From positions 86,692 through 150,691 of the forward strand of contig NW_025064930.1 in NCBI RefSeq assembly GCF_019112545.1: a stretch of DNA of 64,000 nucleotides, in the 5' to 3' direction. Both the position numbers and the translations under genes were made by a program. This document shows positions 46,960-58,129 of this stretch, piece by piece. The notes beneath the pieces were generated by a model, which was not told where the DNA came from, did no database searches, and worked only from the letters and a program-made list of their open reading frames with translations. The DNA comes from Guyanagaster necrorhizus. Lineage: Eukaryota; Basidiomycota; Agaricomycetes; Agaricales; Physalacriaceae. Positions within the stretch are counted from its first letter, which is position 1. Each line of letters starts with the position of its first letter.

Positions 46960-49900
46960 ATGCTCACAAACTGAACTGTGCATACAGTGACAGCCCTGAT
47001 TGACAGTGACTATATGGGGAGCTCTATTAATTGAGCTTTCATCAATAAGCACTAACTTCCCACTTGGGCAATAGCTGCCCTCATACCTGTATATAACACA
47101 GATGGTACCAAAAACCAAGCTAGCTTAATCACTGAATTCATTGAGTTATGGTTAATGATCAGTGATCACTCTAAATAGATTGATCTAGCTGTAACTGAAC
47201 TAGGAACAAAGGAGATCTTCCTGGAACATGACTGGCTAATACATCATAACCTCTTAGTCAACTGGAAGACTGGACAGATCATATTTGCATGATGTCATTG
47301 TCAGAAGATTCTCTTCAAACTACTCAACAAAGACTCTGAGGATAGGTGGGATGAAGAAATAGAAGATGGTGAGACCATTCTTGCTGTCAACATGCAACAG
47401 GCATTACATATTTGTGTAATGCATCATGCTAATGACTTGGCAGCTAAGGCCAATGTAGAGGAGGAGGAAAAAATATTTGAAGAGATGGTTCCAGAATGGG
47501 CCCAAGACTATTGGGATCTATTCAATAAAGAAAGCTTCAATGAATTACTGGAGCCAAAACTCTGGGATTATGCCATCAAACTTATTCCCAATGCAAATGA
47601 AAATCTTGATTGCAAAATGTACCCTCTCAGCAATCATGAACAACAGGAACTAGACAAGTTTCTTGATGAGAACCTCTTCAGCAGACATATCAGACCCTCT
47701 AAGTCCCCTATGGTCTCTCCCTTCATCTTTGTAAAAAAGAAAGACAGGAAACTCTGACCAGTCCAGGACTACTGAAAATTGAATGAGATGATGATCAAGA
47801 ATCATAACCCTCTTCCACTCATTTTGAAGCTCATGGACAAACTCCATGGAGCTTGATACTACACTAAGCTAGACATCAGGTGGGGCTACAATAACATGTA
47901 AGTCAAGAAGAGTGATGAGTGGAAAGGAGCATTCTGCATGAACTGAGAGCTCTTTGAATCCACAGTAATATTCTTTGGGCTAACCAACTCAGTGGTGACC
48001 TTCCAATGAATGATAAATGATATCTTTAAGAATCTCATTTCCACCAGAAAGGTCACAATATATTTGGACAACATTCTCATCATGTTCAAAGACCAAAGTG
48101 AGCATTGATAGTTAGTCCAACAGGTCCTTAAGCTTATGAGAAAGCATAAACTTTTTCTCAAAGTAGAGAAATGTGAATTTGAGGTCTTAGAAACAGAGTA
48201 TCTGGGAGTAATCATTAGTGAGGGAAGCATCTGGATGGATCCAATTAAAGTGGCAGGAGTAACAGAATGGCCAATCCCAAATAAAAAGAATGTTATGATT
48301 TTTCCTCTTTTTTTTCTTTTTAACCCCTATTTATGCTTAGTCAGAGTGCTTATACCAGTACTTAGGACTGTGGAATCAGCTTAGTCATCACAACAAGCCA
48401 AGTCTGTCATTGTCTTTCAACATAATGACAACATTTAATAATGCACAACAGCTCTTTTATAGATAGTAATGATGCTCAAGGACAATGAGCACAATGACTT
48501 AGATAGACACAATAAGTAGTAGTATATTTATCTCAATGGACAAGCAGTATATAGGTAGAATAGCTCTTGCTGTATAATCCCAGCTTTGAGCTAAAGTTTA
48601 TTTATATCACTTCACTCTCAAGCTTTCCTGCAAAGGCCTTGAAGCACATTGGTTGACAGACACAAATAATGGACTCAGATGTGACTGTATGAACATGATA
48701 CAGTGTCTGTTTATCATATGTTCTAATCACATGTGATTTGAGTCTAATAAAGAAGGAGCTCCAGTCCTTCCTTGGGTTCATGAACTTCTATTGATAATTT
48801 ATATGAGACTATAGCAAGATTGTCTACCTGATGATGCAACTTACAGGGAACACCCTATGGAATTGGGGACTCTCAGAACAAGCCACTTTTGAGGACCTGA
48901 AGCAATGACTTGCAGAAGACATCATCTTTGCAATCCCAACACAGAAAGGACAATTCTGGGTTGAGGCCAACTCTAGCAAAAGAGCAATTGAGGCCATACT
49001 TTCTCAGGAACAGGAAGAAAAATGGTGACCTGTTGCATTTCTGTCCAAAGCATTAATGACTATGGAATGCAACTATGAAATCTATGACAAGGAGCTCCTT
49101 GCCATAATGCTCACTCTCACAGAATGGAGACACTATCTGATTGGAGCAGTCCAGACCTTTGAAATCTGGACCAATCATCAGAACCTCTACTACTACTGAC
49201 TTCCTCAGAAGCTGAACTGCTGACAAGCATGATGGATCATGGAGTTATCCAGGTATGACTATATGCTACACCACAAAGTGGAGGCAGTGAACAAAAAGGC
49301 AGATTTGCTCAGCTGATATGCAGACCATGATCAGAAAGGAGATGACAATGAAGGAGTCATACTACTCAAGCCTGAACACTTTCAGGCAATGATGATGCCA
49401 ACAGAGGAGGAAATCCATGAGCAGATCAAGAGTGCCACATGAGACAACAGCAAGTGGGACTAATGAGTGGCCCCATCACTCAACCATGAAAGAGGGATGA
49501 CAAAGGAGGAAGGACTCATCTATTATAGTGAGCAGATATACACTCCACAAGATCAATGACTCCAAGGAGAAATCATCATCACCTGCCATGATCATGCAAC
49601 AGTAGAACATCCAGGAATTGCAAAAACTAAGGAACTCATACTACAAGACTATTGGTGGCCAAAACTGGAACAGAACATACAGCAATATGTAAAAAGATGT
49701 GAAACCTATCAGCAGAGAAAAGCTTCAATCCAACTATATGCAGCATCACTCCACTCTAATGAGGTTCTACAGGCACCATAGACTCATATTTCAGTCAATA
49801 TGATAATCAGCTTACTGGACTGCAATGGTTATGATGCAATTCTTGTCATCATTCATTATTTCTCAAAAGCAATCATCTCCATTGTATGTTCAACCAAACT

Positions 49901-50199
49901 AATATTGGAGGGCTGGACAAAGATTTTATGAGATAAAATCTACACCAAATATGGCATGCCTCAGGTCATCATCTCTGACAGAGGGCCACAATTTGTCTCT
50001 AAATTCTTAGACAACTTATATCATCTACTGAATATCTGATGCAATGCCTCAACAGCATACCATCCACAAACCAATGGGCAAACAGAGCACATCAACCAAG
50101 AAGTTGAGAAGTATCTTCAGCTGTTCATCAACTATCACCAAGATGATTAGGTAGAATAGCTTGTCTTAGCTCCTTCTAATATAACAATCACATCCATTC
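46960..50199 (+). pseudogene. G2 pol relic, chromodomain missing
   Basis: The protease region near 46990-47060 is eroded (LIDSDYMGSSIN). A 121-codon open stretch follows at 47392-47757. The RT (SPFIFVKKKDRK, YYTKLDIRWGYNN) has YLDN instead of YLDD near 48060-48071. It continues to 48290, is interrupted by the solo LTR, and resumes at 48755 with the conserved GFMNFY region. RNase H spans about 48955-49310. Integrase has the CETYQQ zinc remnant, [14 protein letters not shown] and [20 protein letters not shown], stopping at 50199. Confidence 0.85.
48291..48749 (+). repeat. Solo LTR, family A, inside the G2 reverse transcriptase
   Basis: It is 459 bp, from TGTTATGATT to GTCTAATA (terminal CA changed to TA). 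A perfect target duplication aagaa flanks it at 48286-48290 and 48750-48754. RT text on both sides joins cleanly when it is removed. The motif agctttgagctaa is at 48582-48594. Confidence 0.92.
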
Positions 50200-50657
50200 T
50201 GTTAGACTCAAGTGTCACATGAACAACAATATCACATGGTAGGCAGATGTCACCTCATATTTGGGTGATCGACTGGATCCACTGTACTGCTAGACTTGAT
50301 AGCAACATAAGGTCTGAGAAATTAGCTCGAGATAGAATGAGGTGTATAAACTTTAGCTCAAAGCTGGAGTTTACCAGCAAGAGTGAGCCATCTTAAATAC
50401 TGTACAAGTTATGGCTATTAATAATGCTACCTATTGTGAGTTGCTGAGCTCTTTGTGTCCATTGTCCTTGAGCATTGCTACTGTACATAAAAGAGTGATT
50501 GTGCATTGTTGAGCAATACTGTTGTGTTGAAAGACAATGACTGACTGGCTCAGTTGTGATGACCAAGCTTTGTCTCATGGTCTTAAGCACTTGTGTTAGT
50601 GCTCTGACTAAGCATAGATAGGGGTCAGACTGTGAAAAGAATAAGAAAATCATAACA
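50200..50657 (-). repeat. 3' LTR of G3 (family A)
   Basis: It is 458 bp; in reverse it starts TGTTATGATT and ends GTCTAACA. It holds the motif ttagctcaaagct (reverse of agctttgagctaa) near 50353. Confidence 0.9.
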
Positions 50658-50660
50658 TTA

Positions 50661-50670
50661 CCCCCTTTCT
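50661..50670 (-). other. Polypurine tract of G3
   Basis: AGAAAGGGGG on the minus strand lies 3 bases before the 3' LTR, in the same place as the G1 tract. Confidence 0.65.
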
Positions 50671-50742
50671 TAAGACTATCATCCTGATGGCTTAATTAAG
50701 GGATAATTCATAGTCATGTATTGTGTTGTCAGCATTCATGAG

Positions 50743-53700
50743 TCATTCATTTACCCACTGGTTGGATTCTGGTCTGTAGCCCTTCCAACTGACTAGATAG
50801 TCGACTATTGTAGTCATACCACCACCCTTCACTTTGATTTTTTGTAGTTTGTGGTTTAAAATCTGGTTGACTTCATAGTGTTCCTCATCATCAATCAGGT
50901 CTGAAGGTGGTGGTGGTGGGTGTTCCTGATTCAGGAAGGCCAGAGTGATGTATGGGATTAATAATACTTTGTTGAAGACATTATGCACCTTCCAGATGGG
51001 TGATAGACAGAGTTTGTAGGTGCTCACCCCAATTTTGGCAGTTATCATGAAGGGGCCAGTGCACTTGTCAGCTAATTTCTGCTTTGGGCATGGGAGATGA
51101 AGATTGGTCATGTCCAGCCAAACCTTGTTGTTTATGGAGTAATCATGCATCAGATGGTGATGATAATCATAATATTTTTTCATTGTGGCAGCAGCCTTTT
51201 CAAAGGCTATGTGGGTTTCTTTGTGAATTGTTGACATCATGGTTGCAAAGGTGGTTGACACAGGAGTGCTGGTTTAGCATTATTCTATCTGTGCTATATT
51301 GAGATGTCATCCATAATTAACAAAGAATGAGGTTTTCTCTGTGGCAGAGTGGATGTGATTGTTATGTTGAAAAGCAGTGAGGGCCAGCCATTCAACCCAG
51401 TCATTCTGTCAATAGTTGATGAAAAGTTGAAGATACTTTTTGACTTCTTGATTGACCTGCTCCATTTGACCATCAATCTGCAGGTGATATGCCATGGAGG
51501 CATTACATTTGATGTGTAGGAGGCAGTAGAGGTTGTCAAGGAACTTGGAGACAAATTGTGGCCCCCTATCCAAGATTACTACTTGAAGCATGCCATATTT
51601 GGTATAGACTTCATCATATAGGATTTTTGCCCACCCTTCGGAGTTCAATTCTGTTGAGCAAGCAATTGGAATGATTGCCTTCAAGAATTGATCAACTATG
51701 ATAATGATTGCATCATAGCCATTACACTCCAGGAGTCCAGTAATCATGTTGACCGAGATGTGGGTCTATAGTGATAATAGGGCTTCATTTGGGTGGAGTG
51801 GAGCAGCCTATACTTGCATTGAGGGTTTGCTCCACTGGCAGATTTTGCATGCTTTAACATATGTGGTGATGTCATTGCCCATTTTGGGCCACCAGTATTC
51901 CTGTAATACCAATTTCTTGGTTTTAGTGATTCCTGGGTGTCCTGCTGTTGCATGGTCATGGCTGATGGCAATAATTTCTCCTCAGAGTGTCCAATCTCAT
52001 GGAATGTAGATTCTTTCATCATAATAGATCAGTCCATCCTTTTTTATCATGCCTCGCTCATAGTTGAGTGATGAGGCTATTCATTGGTCTCATTTATGAC
52101 TGTCCCAGGTGGTGCTCCTGATGCACTCATGGATCTCCTCCTCCATTGGCATGATTATAGCCTGAAAGTGTTCCAGCCTTAATAGGATGACTCCTTTGTT
52201 ATCCTTTCCTTCTTGGTCATGGTCTGCTCAGTGGCTTAGAAGATCTGCCTTTTTGTTGGTGGTCTCAGCCTTATGGTGTAGCATGTATTGGTATTGACTG
52301 AGTTTGGTTACCCATCAGGCTTGCCTTCAGTTTAATTTCTGGGGTTGTCAGAAATATCAGAGATTCTGATAGTCTGTCTAGATCTTAAATATCTCCTCTG
52401 CTTTAACAAGGTAGTGTCTCCATCCCTCAAGTGCAAGCATGATGGCGAGCAGCTCCTTATCATAGATCTCATAATTTCATTCTATGACTGAGAGTGCCTT
52501 GGAGAGGAAGGCCACTGGGTGCCATCTGCCAGATTGTTCCTGGGATAATACAGTGCCAATGGCTCCTTTGCTAGAGTCTGCTTCCACTCTGAACTTCTCA
52601 CCTTGTGTAAAAATGGTGAAAACTATGTCCTCAGCCAGTTGCCATTTGAGGTCATTAAACATGAGTTGTTGGGAGTGTCCCTATAGCCAGAGTGCATTTC
52701 CCATAAGTTGGATCATTGGGCAGACTATCTTGCTGTAGTCTTGGATGAATCTCCAGTAGAAGTTGGTGAAGCCCAGGAATGATTGGAGTTCCTTCTTCTT
52801 GGTGGGTTCTGGCCATTCTGTTACCCCAGCTACCTTGATCAGATCCATATAGATACTCCCCTTGCTAATGATTACTCCAAGGTACTCTGTTTCAAGTACC
52901 TCAAATTCGCATTTCTCCACTTTGAGAAAGAGCTTGTGCTTCCTCATTAGGGCCAGCACCTGTCATACTAGTTTTCAATGTTCTTCCTTTGTCTTTGACA
53001 TGACTAAGATGTCATCAAGGTATATGGTGACTTTTTTAGTGGTGATAAGATCCTTAAAGATGTCATTCATCATCCATTGGAATGTGGCTGGCAAGTTGGT
53101 GAGGCCAAAGAACATTATAGTGGGCTTGAACAGTCTATGATTGGTCTGGAAGGCAGCCTTCCACTCATCGCCTTCTTTGATCTGGATATTGTTATACCCT
53201 CAGTGAATGTTGAGCTTGGTGTAATATTTTGCCCCTCAGAGCTTGTCCATCAGCTCTGAGATCAGCAGGAGCAGATATTGGTTTTTAATGGTCATCTCAT
53301 TGAGCTTCCTGTAGTCTTGGACTGGGCAGAGCTTTCCATCCCTTTTCTTGATGAAGAAAAACAGTGATGCCATGGGGGATTTTGATGGTCAAATTCTCCC
53401 ACTGGACAGATTCTCATCAAGAAATTTGTCAAGCTCCTGTTGTTCATTATTGCCCAGGGGATAGGTTTTGCAATCAAGGTTGGCACTTGCATTTGGGATT
53501 AACTCGATTGCATAGTCTCATGGCTTGGAGTCAGGGAGCTTGTTGAAGCTCTCCTTCTTAAATAAGTCTTTAAAGTCTTATGCTCACTCCAGCACTATTT
53601 CTTCAAATGTTTATTCCTGCTTCTGCTTGTGGGCCTTGGTGGCCAAGTTGTTGGCATGGTGTATGGCTTAGACATGGATCTTCTTTTGAAGGTTGATGGT

Positions 53701-54110
53701 GAGTATGATCTCTCTATCCTCCATCTTCTCATCCCATCAGTCCTCTGGGTCTGCATCTGGTAGTTTGAAAGGGGTCTTTCAGCATTTGCATCAAGCAAAT
53801 GTTAGTTTCTCAGTCTTCCAGTTGATCAGTGGATTGTGCCTGATCAACCAGTCATGGCCAAGAAAAACCTCCTTGGCCTCTAGATCAGTGATGGCTAGAT
53901 CAATTCATTCAGAATGATCACTGATAGTCAGTCTTAATTCAATGAATTCAGTGATTGAGCCTGCTTGATTTTTTGTTCTGTCAGCATTATACACCAGTAT
54001 CAGGGTGGTGGTGGCTCATGTTGGGAGTTGGTGCCTGTCAATGAAGGCATAATTGATTGAGCTTCCAGTGCACCCACTGTCAATAAGGACAGTGATCATG
54101 TGGACCAAGT
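50743..54110 (-). pseudogene. G3 pol relic with chromodomain
   Basis: The protease keeps LIDSGCTGSSINYAF near 54050-54095, including the DSG triad. RT is at about 53400-52690, with YLDD intact near 53010-53022 and a long open frame at 52959-52681 (KCEFEVLETEYLGVIIS). RNase H is at about 52660-52230 (VEADSSKGAIG). Integrase is at about 52000-51290: a 112-codon frame holds VVILDRGPQF and QVNQEVKKY, but the first catalytic Asp reads Asn (HISVNMITG). The frame 51261-50743 holds the C-terminal module and a chromodomain (DDEEHYEVNQILNHK, YLVSWKGYRPESNQW). Despite stops it is one of the least decayed copies. Confidence 0.88.
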
Positions 54111-54499
54111 GGGATGTTAGGGCCTCAATTTGTGCCTTGACTTGCAGGTCTTTTCTGGTTGTTTTAGTTCACTGGATAAACTTTTGCATGCCCTAGAGTT
54201 CATTGAGCCACTCCAGCACCTGGCAGCACTCTGCCTTCTTTATTCCTTCAATGACCTCATCAACAATTTCTTTGGTCTGGGTCTTGTCAATCCAATTTTA
54301 AAGAACAGCTTTTGCTGCTTCCTTCATTCCTGCCTCCTTGATGGCCCTCCAGGTCCATTCAGTGTTGAATGGTTTGAGCCATGTAATGGGGCCCTCTGCC
54401 CCTGTTTGGCCTGTGGGCATTTGAGTTTTGTTTTGCAATTCTTCAGTGCACAGAATAGTTAGTATATTCAAATGCTTGTATGGAATATGCATAGGCATA

Positions 54500-56354
54500 A
54501 CTACAGAAGTCCTATCAGTCCAACTAGCAGCTGTTATTGGCACACCATAAGGTCCTTTGGCTGGTTCAGTGGAATCACTCACTGGCTGGCCTCGTCTTTT
54601 ACTTCCTCCACTTTTGTCTCTGTGCCAAGTCCTTCTTCTTTCTTTTGCAGCTCAGCAATCTGGGCCCAGATGTCTTCTTGCATTCATTTCTTCTTTGAGC
54701 AGTCCTTTGCTATGTGGCCTTTCTGACCACAATTAAAACATTTCCCTTCTTTCTTCATCTGATCTATATCCATTGGCTTCCCTGATTCTGTGTAAGTTGT
54801 ATCTGTTTCCATCTTCTGTGTTCCATAGGCTGGAGCTGTCGAGGTTCCTGATGATTTTCCAGCAGTTGTCCCTGATGATTTGGAATTACTCAGAGTTGGC
54901 AGAGTCAACTTCTTCGAATAGTCTTGCAGGATTGTGGATTCCACTTTCTGCCTTTGTCACTTCTTGTACATCTCAATGATTCTTTCCTTCCATTCATCAT
55001 ATCCCACTGGCATCAGGGCTCTGATGCTGATGGCCAAAATCATTGTGATATATGAGGAGAGGACTCCTCTTTTGAGAGTCTTGACCATTCAGCTATCATT
55101 AGCCATGTCATCCTGAATGCCAGCAAGCTTGGCTAGGTGTTTCAGTTCATCAAAGTAGTTAGTGGCTATCCTATCACCCATCTTGTATTCATTGATCTTT
55201 TGTTTGTGTACTTCTTGTACTGCTGGATCAATGAATTTATCATGGAGCATCTGTTTAAAGACAGGCCATGAGGGGTACTGATAATGCTCCCAAGTCAATG
55301 ATTGGAAGTTTGGGAAAATGAGAATCCACCATGTCTTCATCTTTTCTTTGAGATAAGAGGTGGCAAAGACTACCTTGTTCATGTCAGTCTCTAGGTATCT
55401 GATGTAGACTTCAAAATACTGTTCACAGTCCACAAGAAAATGGTTGATGTCATTAGAGGCCCTTTTGAAGGGGCAGGGCTTTCATAAAAGGTCTGGACAA
55501 CATTGGAGGACCACCATGTCATTGAGCAACATGTCTATTGGGTTAGGCCAGTCCAAGAATGGGGGCCATTGCCATTCTTGCAGAGGTCCAGAGAATGAAT
55601 GAAGCAAGTTGTCATTGGTGACAGGGCTTCCTCCTGGTGGTTTTTCTTTTTAGACAATAACCCCATCCCAAATGGTGAACCCTAGCCGAACTGCTTTGGG
55701 GTCATCCCAAACTGGTTCTTTTCCAGTGCCACTCCTGCTTGCTTTGTTGGGTGGAGGCTGGGCTCCTAGCATTTGGGTTCTCTTGCCAGTCTATGGGTTT
55801 CAGTATGTGGTCAGCATCTCTCTGGGTTGCAGTCAGAATCATGATAGTCAGGTTGCCATTGATCAGGATGAAGGGGCAGAGTAGGAAAATGTACTCTGGA
55901 TGGAGGGGGCTGTGTATACAGCTTGTTCTGGGGTGACAGGTGGTGACCATGGCATTGGTTGTACCAGTTTCAGCATTTGATATGCCAGTGGTCTTTGAAC
56001 TTGATCTTCAGGATATTTTTTGTTATATTGGATCACAGCATAGTCAGTTGCTGCATGCCTTAGGATTTCTGTTCTTTCATTAGTTGACAAATGAAGATAT
56101 AATTGTCCTAGTTGTGATGCTACCCAGGTAGTGTCATACCATAAAAAGTTTACCCCCCACAGGTAAAACTCCTGGTATTCCTGTGTTCTTGCTTCCTGTA
56201 TTGCTTGTTCCAATTCCTCTTCATCTGTCTCCTCTTATAATCTATAAGTGAGCTCTCCTCCAGCACGAGGTGAGTCACTGCTTTCAGTTTCCTTATCTTT
56301 CTCATCCTCACCTTCCTCAAGAAGGAAAGTGGTGGGCAGGTCATAAGAACTCTC
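54500..56354 (-). pseudogene. G3 gag relic
   Basis: From the right: an acidic N-terminal segment (EELEQAIQEARTQEYQEFYL, to about 55900), then a capsid-like domain in the frame 55433-55089 (DCEQYFEVYIRYLETDMNK, YKMGDRIATNYFDEL). The frame 54944-54684 has the zinc knuckle CFNCGQKGHIAKDC at 54699-54740, all four ligands kept. The 5' end is lost at the family C LTR. Confidence 0.85.
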
Positions 56355-58129
56355 TGCTGAAGAGGATCTGAGTGTGCACAATGTGAAAACGGATCCAGCA
56401 GAGCATTATCCACTGACCACGCTCACACTAACACACACACAAAACTCTTAGTTCATGGGGGGATTATAATGTGATAAAAGTAGCAATCAACAAATATAAT
56501 TGTCTTCTTTAATGGGATCACAGTGTGTGAACAGTAATAGCATGCTTACAACAATCCAAGGTCTCTCTAAGTCCCAAAGCTTTTTGTTTTATCAAAACAA
56601 GAGGTGGCAACAGGTGTTGCCAGGCCTCAGGGCAAAGGGTACTGCAACTCAATACAATACATTGAAACACTCCTTCAAAACTCTCAAATGGTCCCAAGCA
56701 CAGCTCAGATCAACTCAAATCCCTAACACACACAATACACAACTCAAAGCTTCATGCTCTAAGGAAAAGAAACCAGTCACAAACATGTCCACAAATGCCA
56801 AAGAGCACAGATCTCTGTTTACCAGCTTCCAAACTGATCATAGACCCACAGGATTCAAACCTATACAATCCAGAGACACAAAACACAATAAAACACTGTC
56901 CAACAGACCAAAGGGTTTGAACCTCTGCCACCTGTAGCATCACACATCACGAATACCTCAAAAACTCAAGATGATGTCCTTCAGACACCACTCTCTTATT
57001 CTCAGATTAAAGCACAATCCAAAACCTGTTATCAAACTGGGCTCAAGTCTTTTGCGAGCTTCAATGCCTCGCTTAGTTCTCACAGCACTCTTAATGATAT
57101 CAATAATCAGTTTATTCTCTCACCTGGAGTTACTAACACAAACCCAGAGCTAGAGTGCAAGGCTTTCTGTGCCCAATATACTGCAACTGTGGAGGGTCAG
57201 AAAACTCTTTTCTCCAGTCATACAATACCATATTTAAATACTCCACTATGGTACTTACTAATACAATCCTACTATGGTATCCTCAAAGCATGGGACTCTG
57301 TGCTGGATCCTGCAGATATTATTCACACACATATCACAGTCACCATGCTTATTCTCTTCTGGATGAGGACTGTGCCCACTGTTCCTTCACTAGCTGACAT
57401 CAGCTAGCTGGCCTTGCCAGGTCTGCTTGCTTTCTTATTTCCCTGGTGACATCTCTGACAGTGGTAAACTGTTTCAGACCCCTGGAGTTATCTCTCATGC
57501 CAGGAGCCAGCCACAATGGCTATGTTCTGCTTCCCTGTGTCCAATCAGTCATTCCATCTAACTCACCAAAGATGCCATTTCTTGGTATGATGCAGAGTCC
57601 CTCACTGTGTTATGCATGCTAAGGCACCATATGTATGCATGCAAGGCTCAGGGCAGTATGCATGCTACTCATTCCTGGGGTCATATTCCTCTATTTATTA
57701 CTTTGTTGTCATCAGTCTATTTCTCTGTTCAATACCTATTTACTCAGATATCTTTCTTTGGTTCTCAGTTCTCTGTTCTAAAGCATGTCCCATCAGTGCA
57801 TCAGTGGCTGTGCATCTTTGATCAATGTGATCAGACTTGCTGATCAGGTTTTGATTATAGTCTTTTTATTTTTAGCATGTCCTCTCATAATAGTATTGGC
57901 ACATTTAGGGCCAAGTGCTGGGATCTCACATGCAGCCTAACCCCTCTGGTATTAATCTGTTACTAGGCTATGCACTCTGCTTATTGTTACTTCAGTTTTA
58001 GCATTATGATAGCTAGATTTCTGTGTGCTCTAGTCCTATATTCTGTTACATGCTTACTAGACTGGAATGCAGTCCATATATTCACAATTTTCACAATTTT
58101 ACATGCCTGAACATGGAGAGAGCATGTCA
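56355..58129 (-). repeat. Family C LTR between G3 and G4
   Basis: About 1775 bp, reverse oriented, collinear with 41982-40167. It starts TGACATGC on the minus strand at 58129 and ends near CTTCAGCA at 56355. Unlike the 40159 copy it keeps several CG sites (for example near 56389, 56419, 56949, 57054 and 57070). The flanks ctctc and gtggt do not match. Confidence 0.75.

Larger units (their letters stand above)
42347..50199 (+). mobile_element. G2: family A gypsy, 3' end cut by G3
   Basis: The 5' LTR (42347-43302), primer site, gag, protease, RT, RNase H and integrase are present in order. Two other elements are nested in it (42683-43174 and 48291-48749). The integrase stops at 50199, where the minus-strand G3 LTR begins. 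The chromodomain and 3' LTR are not seen further right. Confidence 0.88.
50200..56354 (-). mobile_element. G3: family A gypsy, best preserved pol
   Basis: Reading leftwards from 56354: gag, protease, RT, RNase H, integrase, chromodomain, polypurine tract and 3' LTR. It inserted into the G2 integrase (cattc to its left). The 5' LTR and the matching target duplication are missing; the right end is cut within gag by a family C LTR. Confidence 0.9.
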
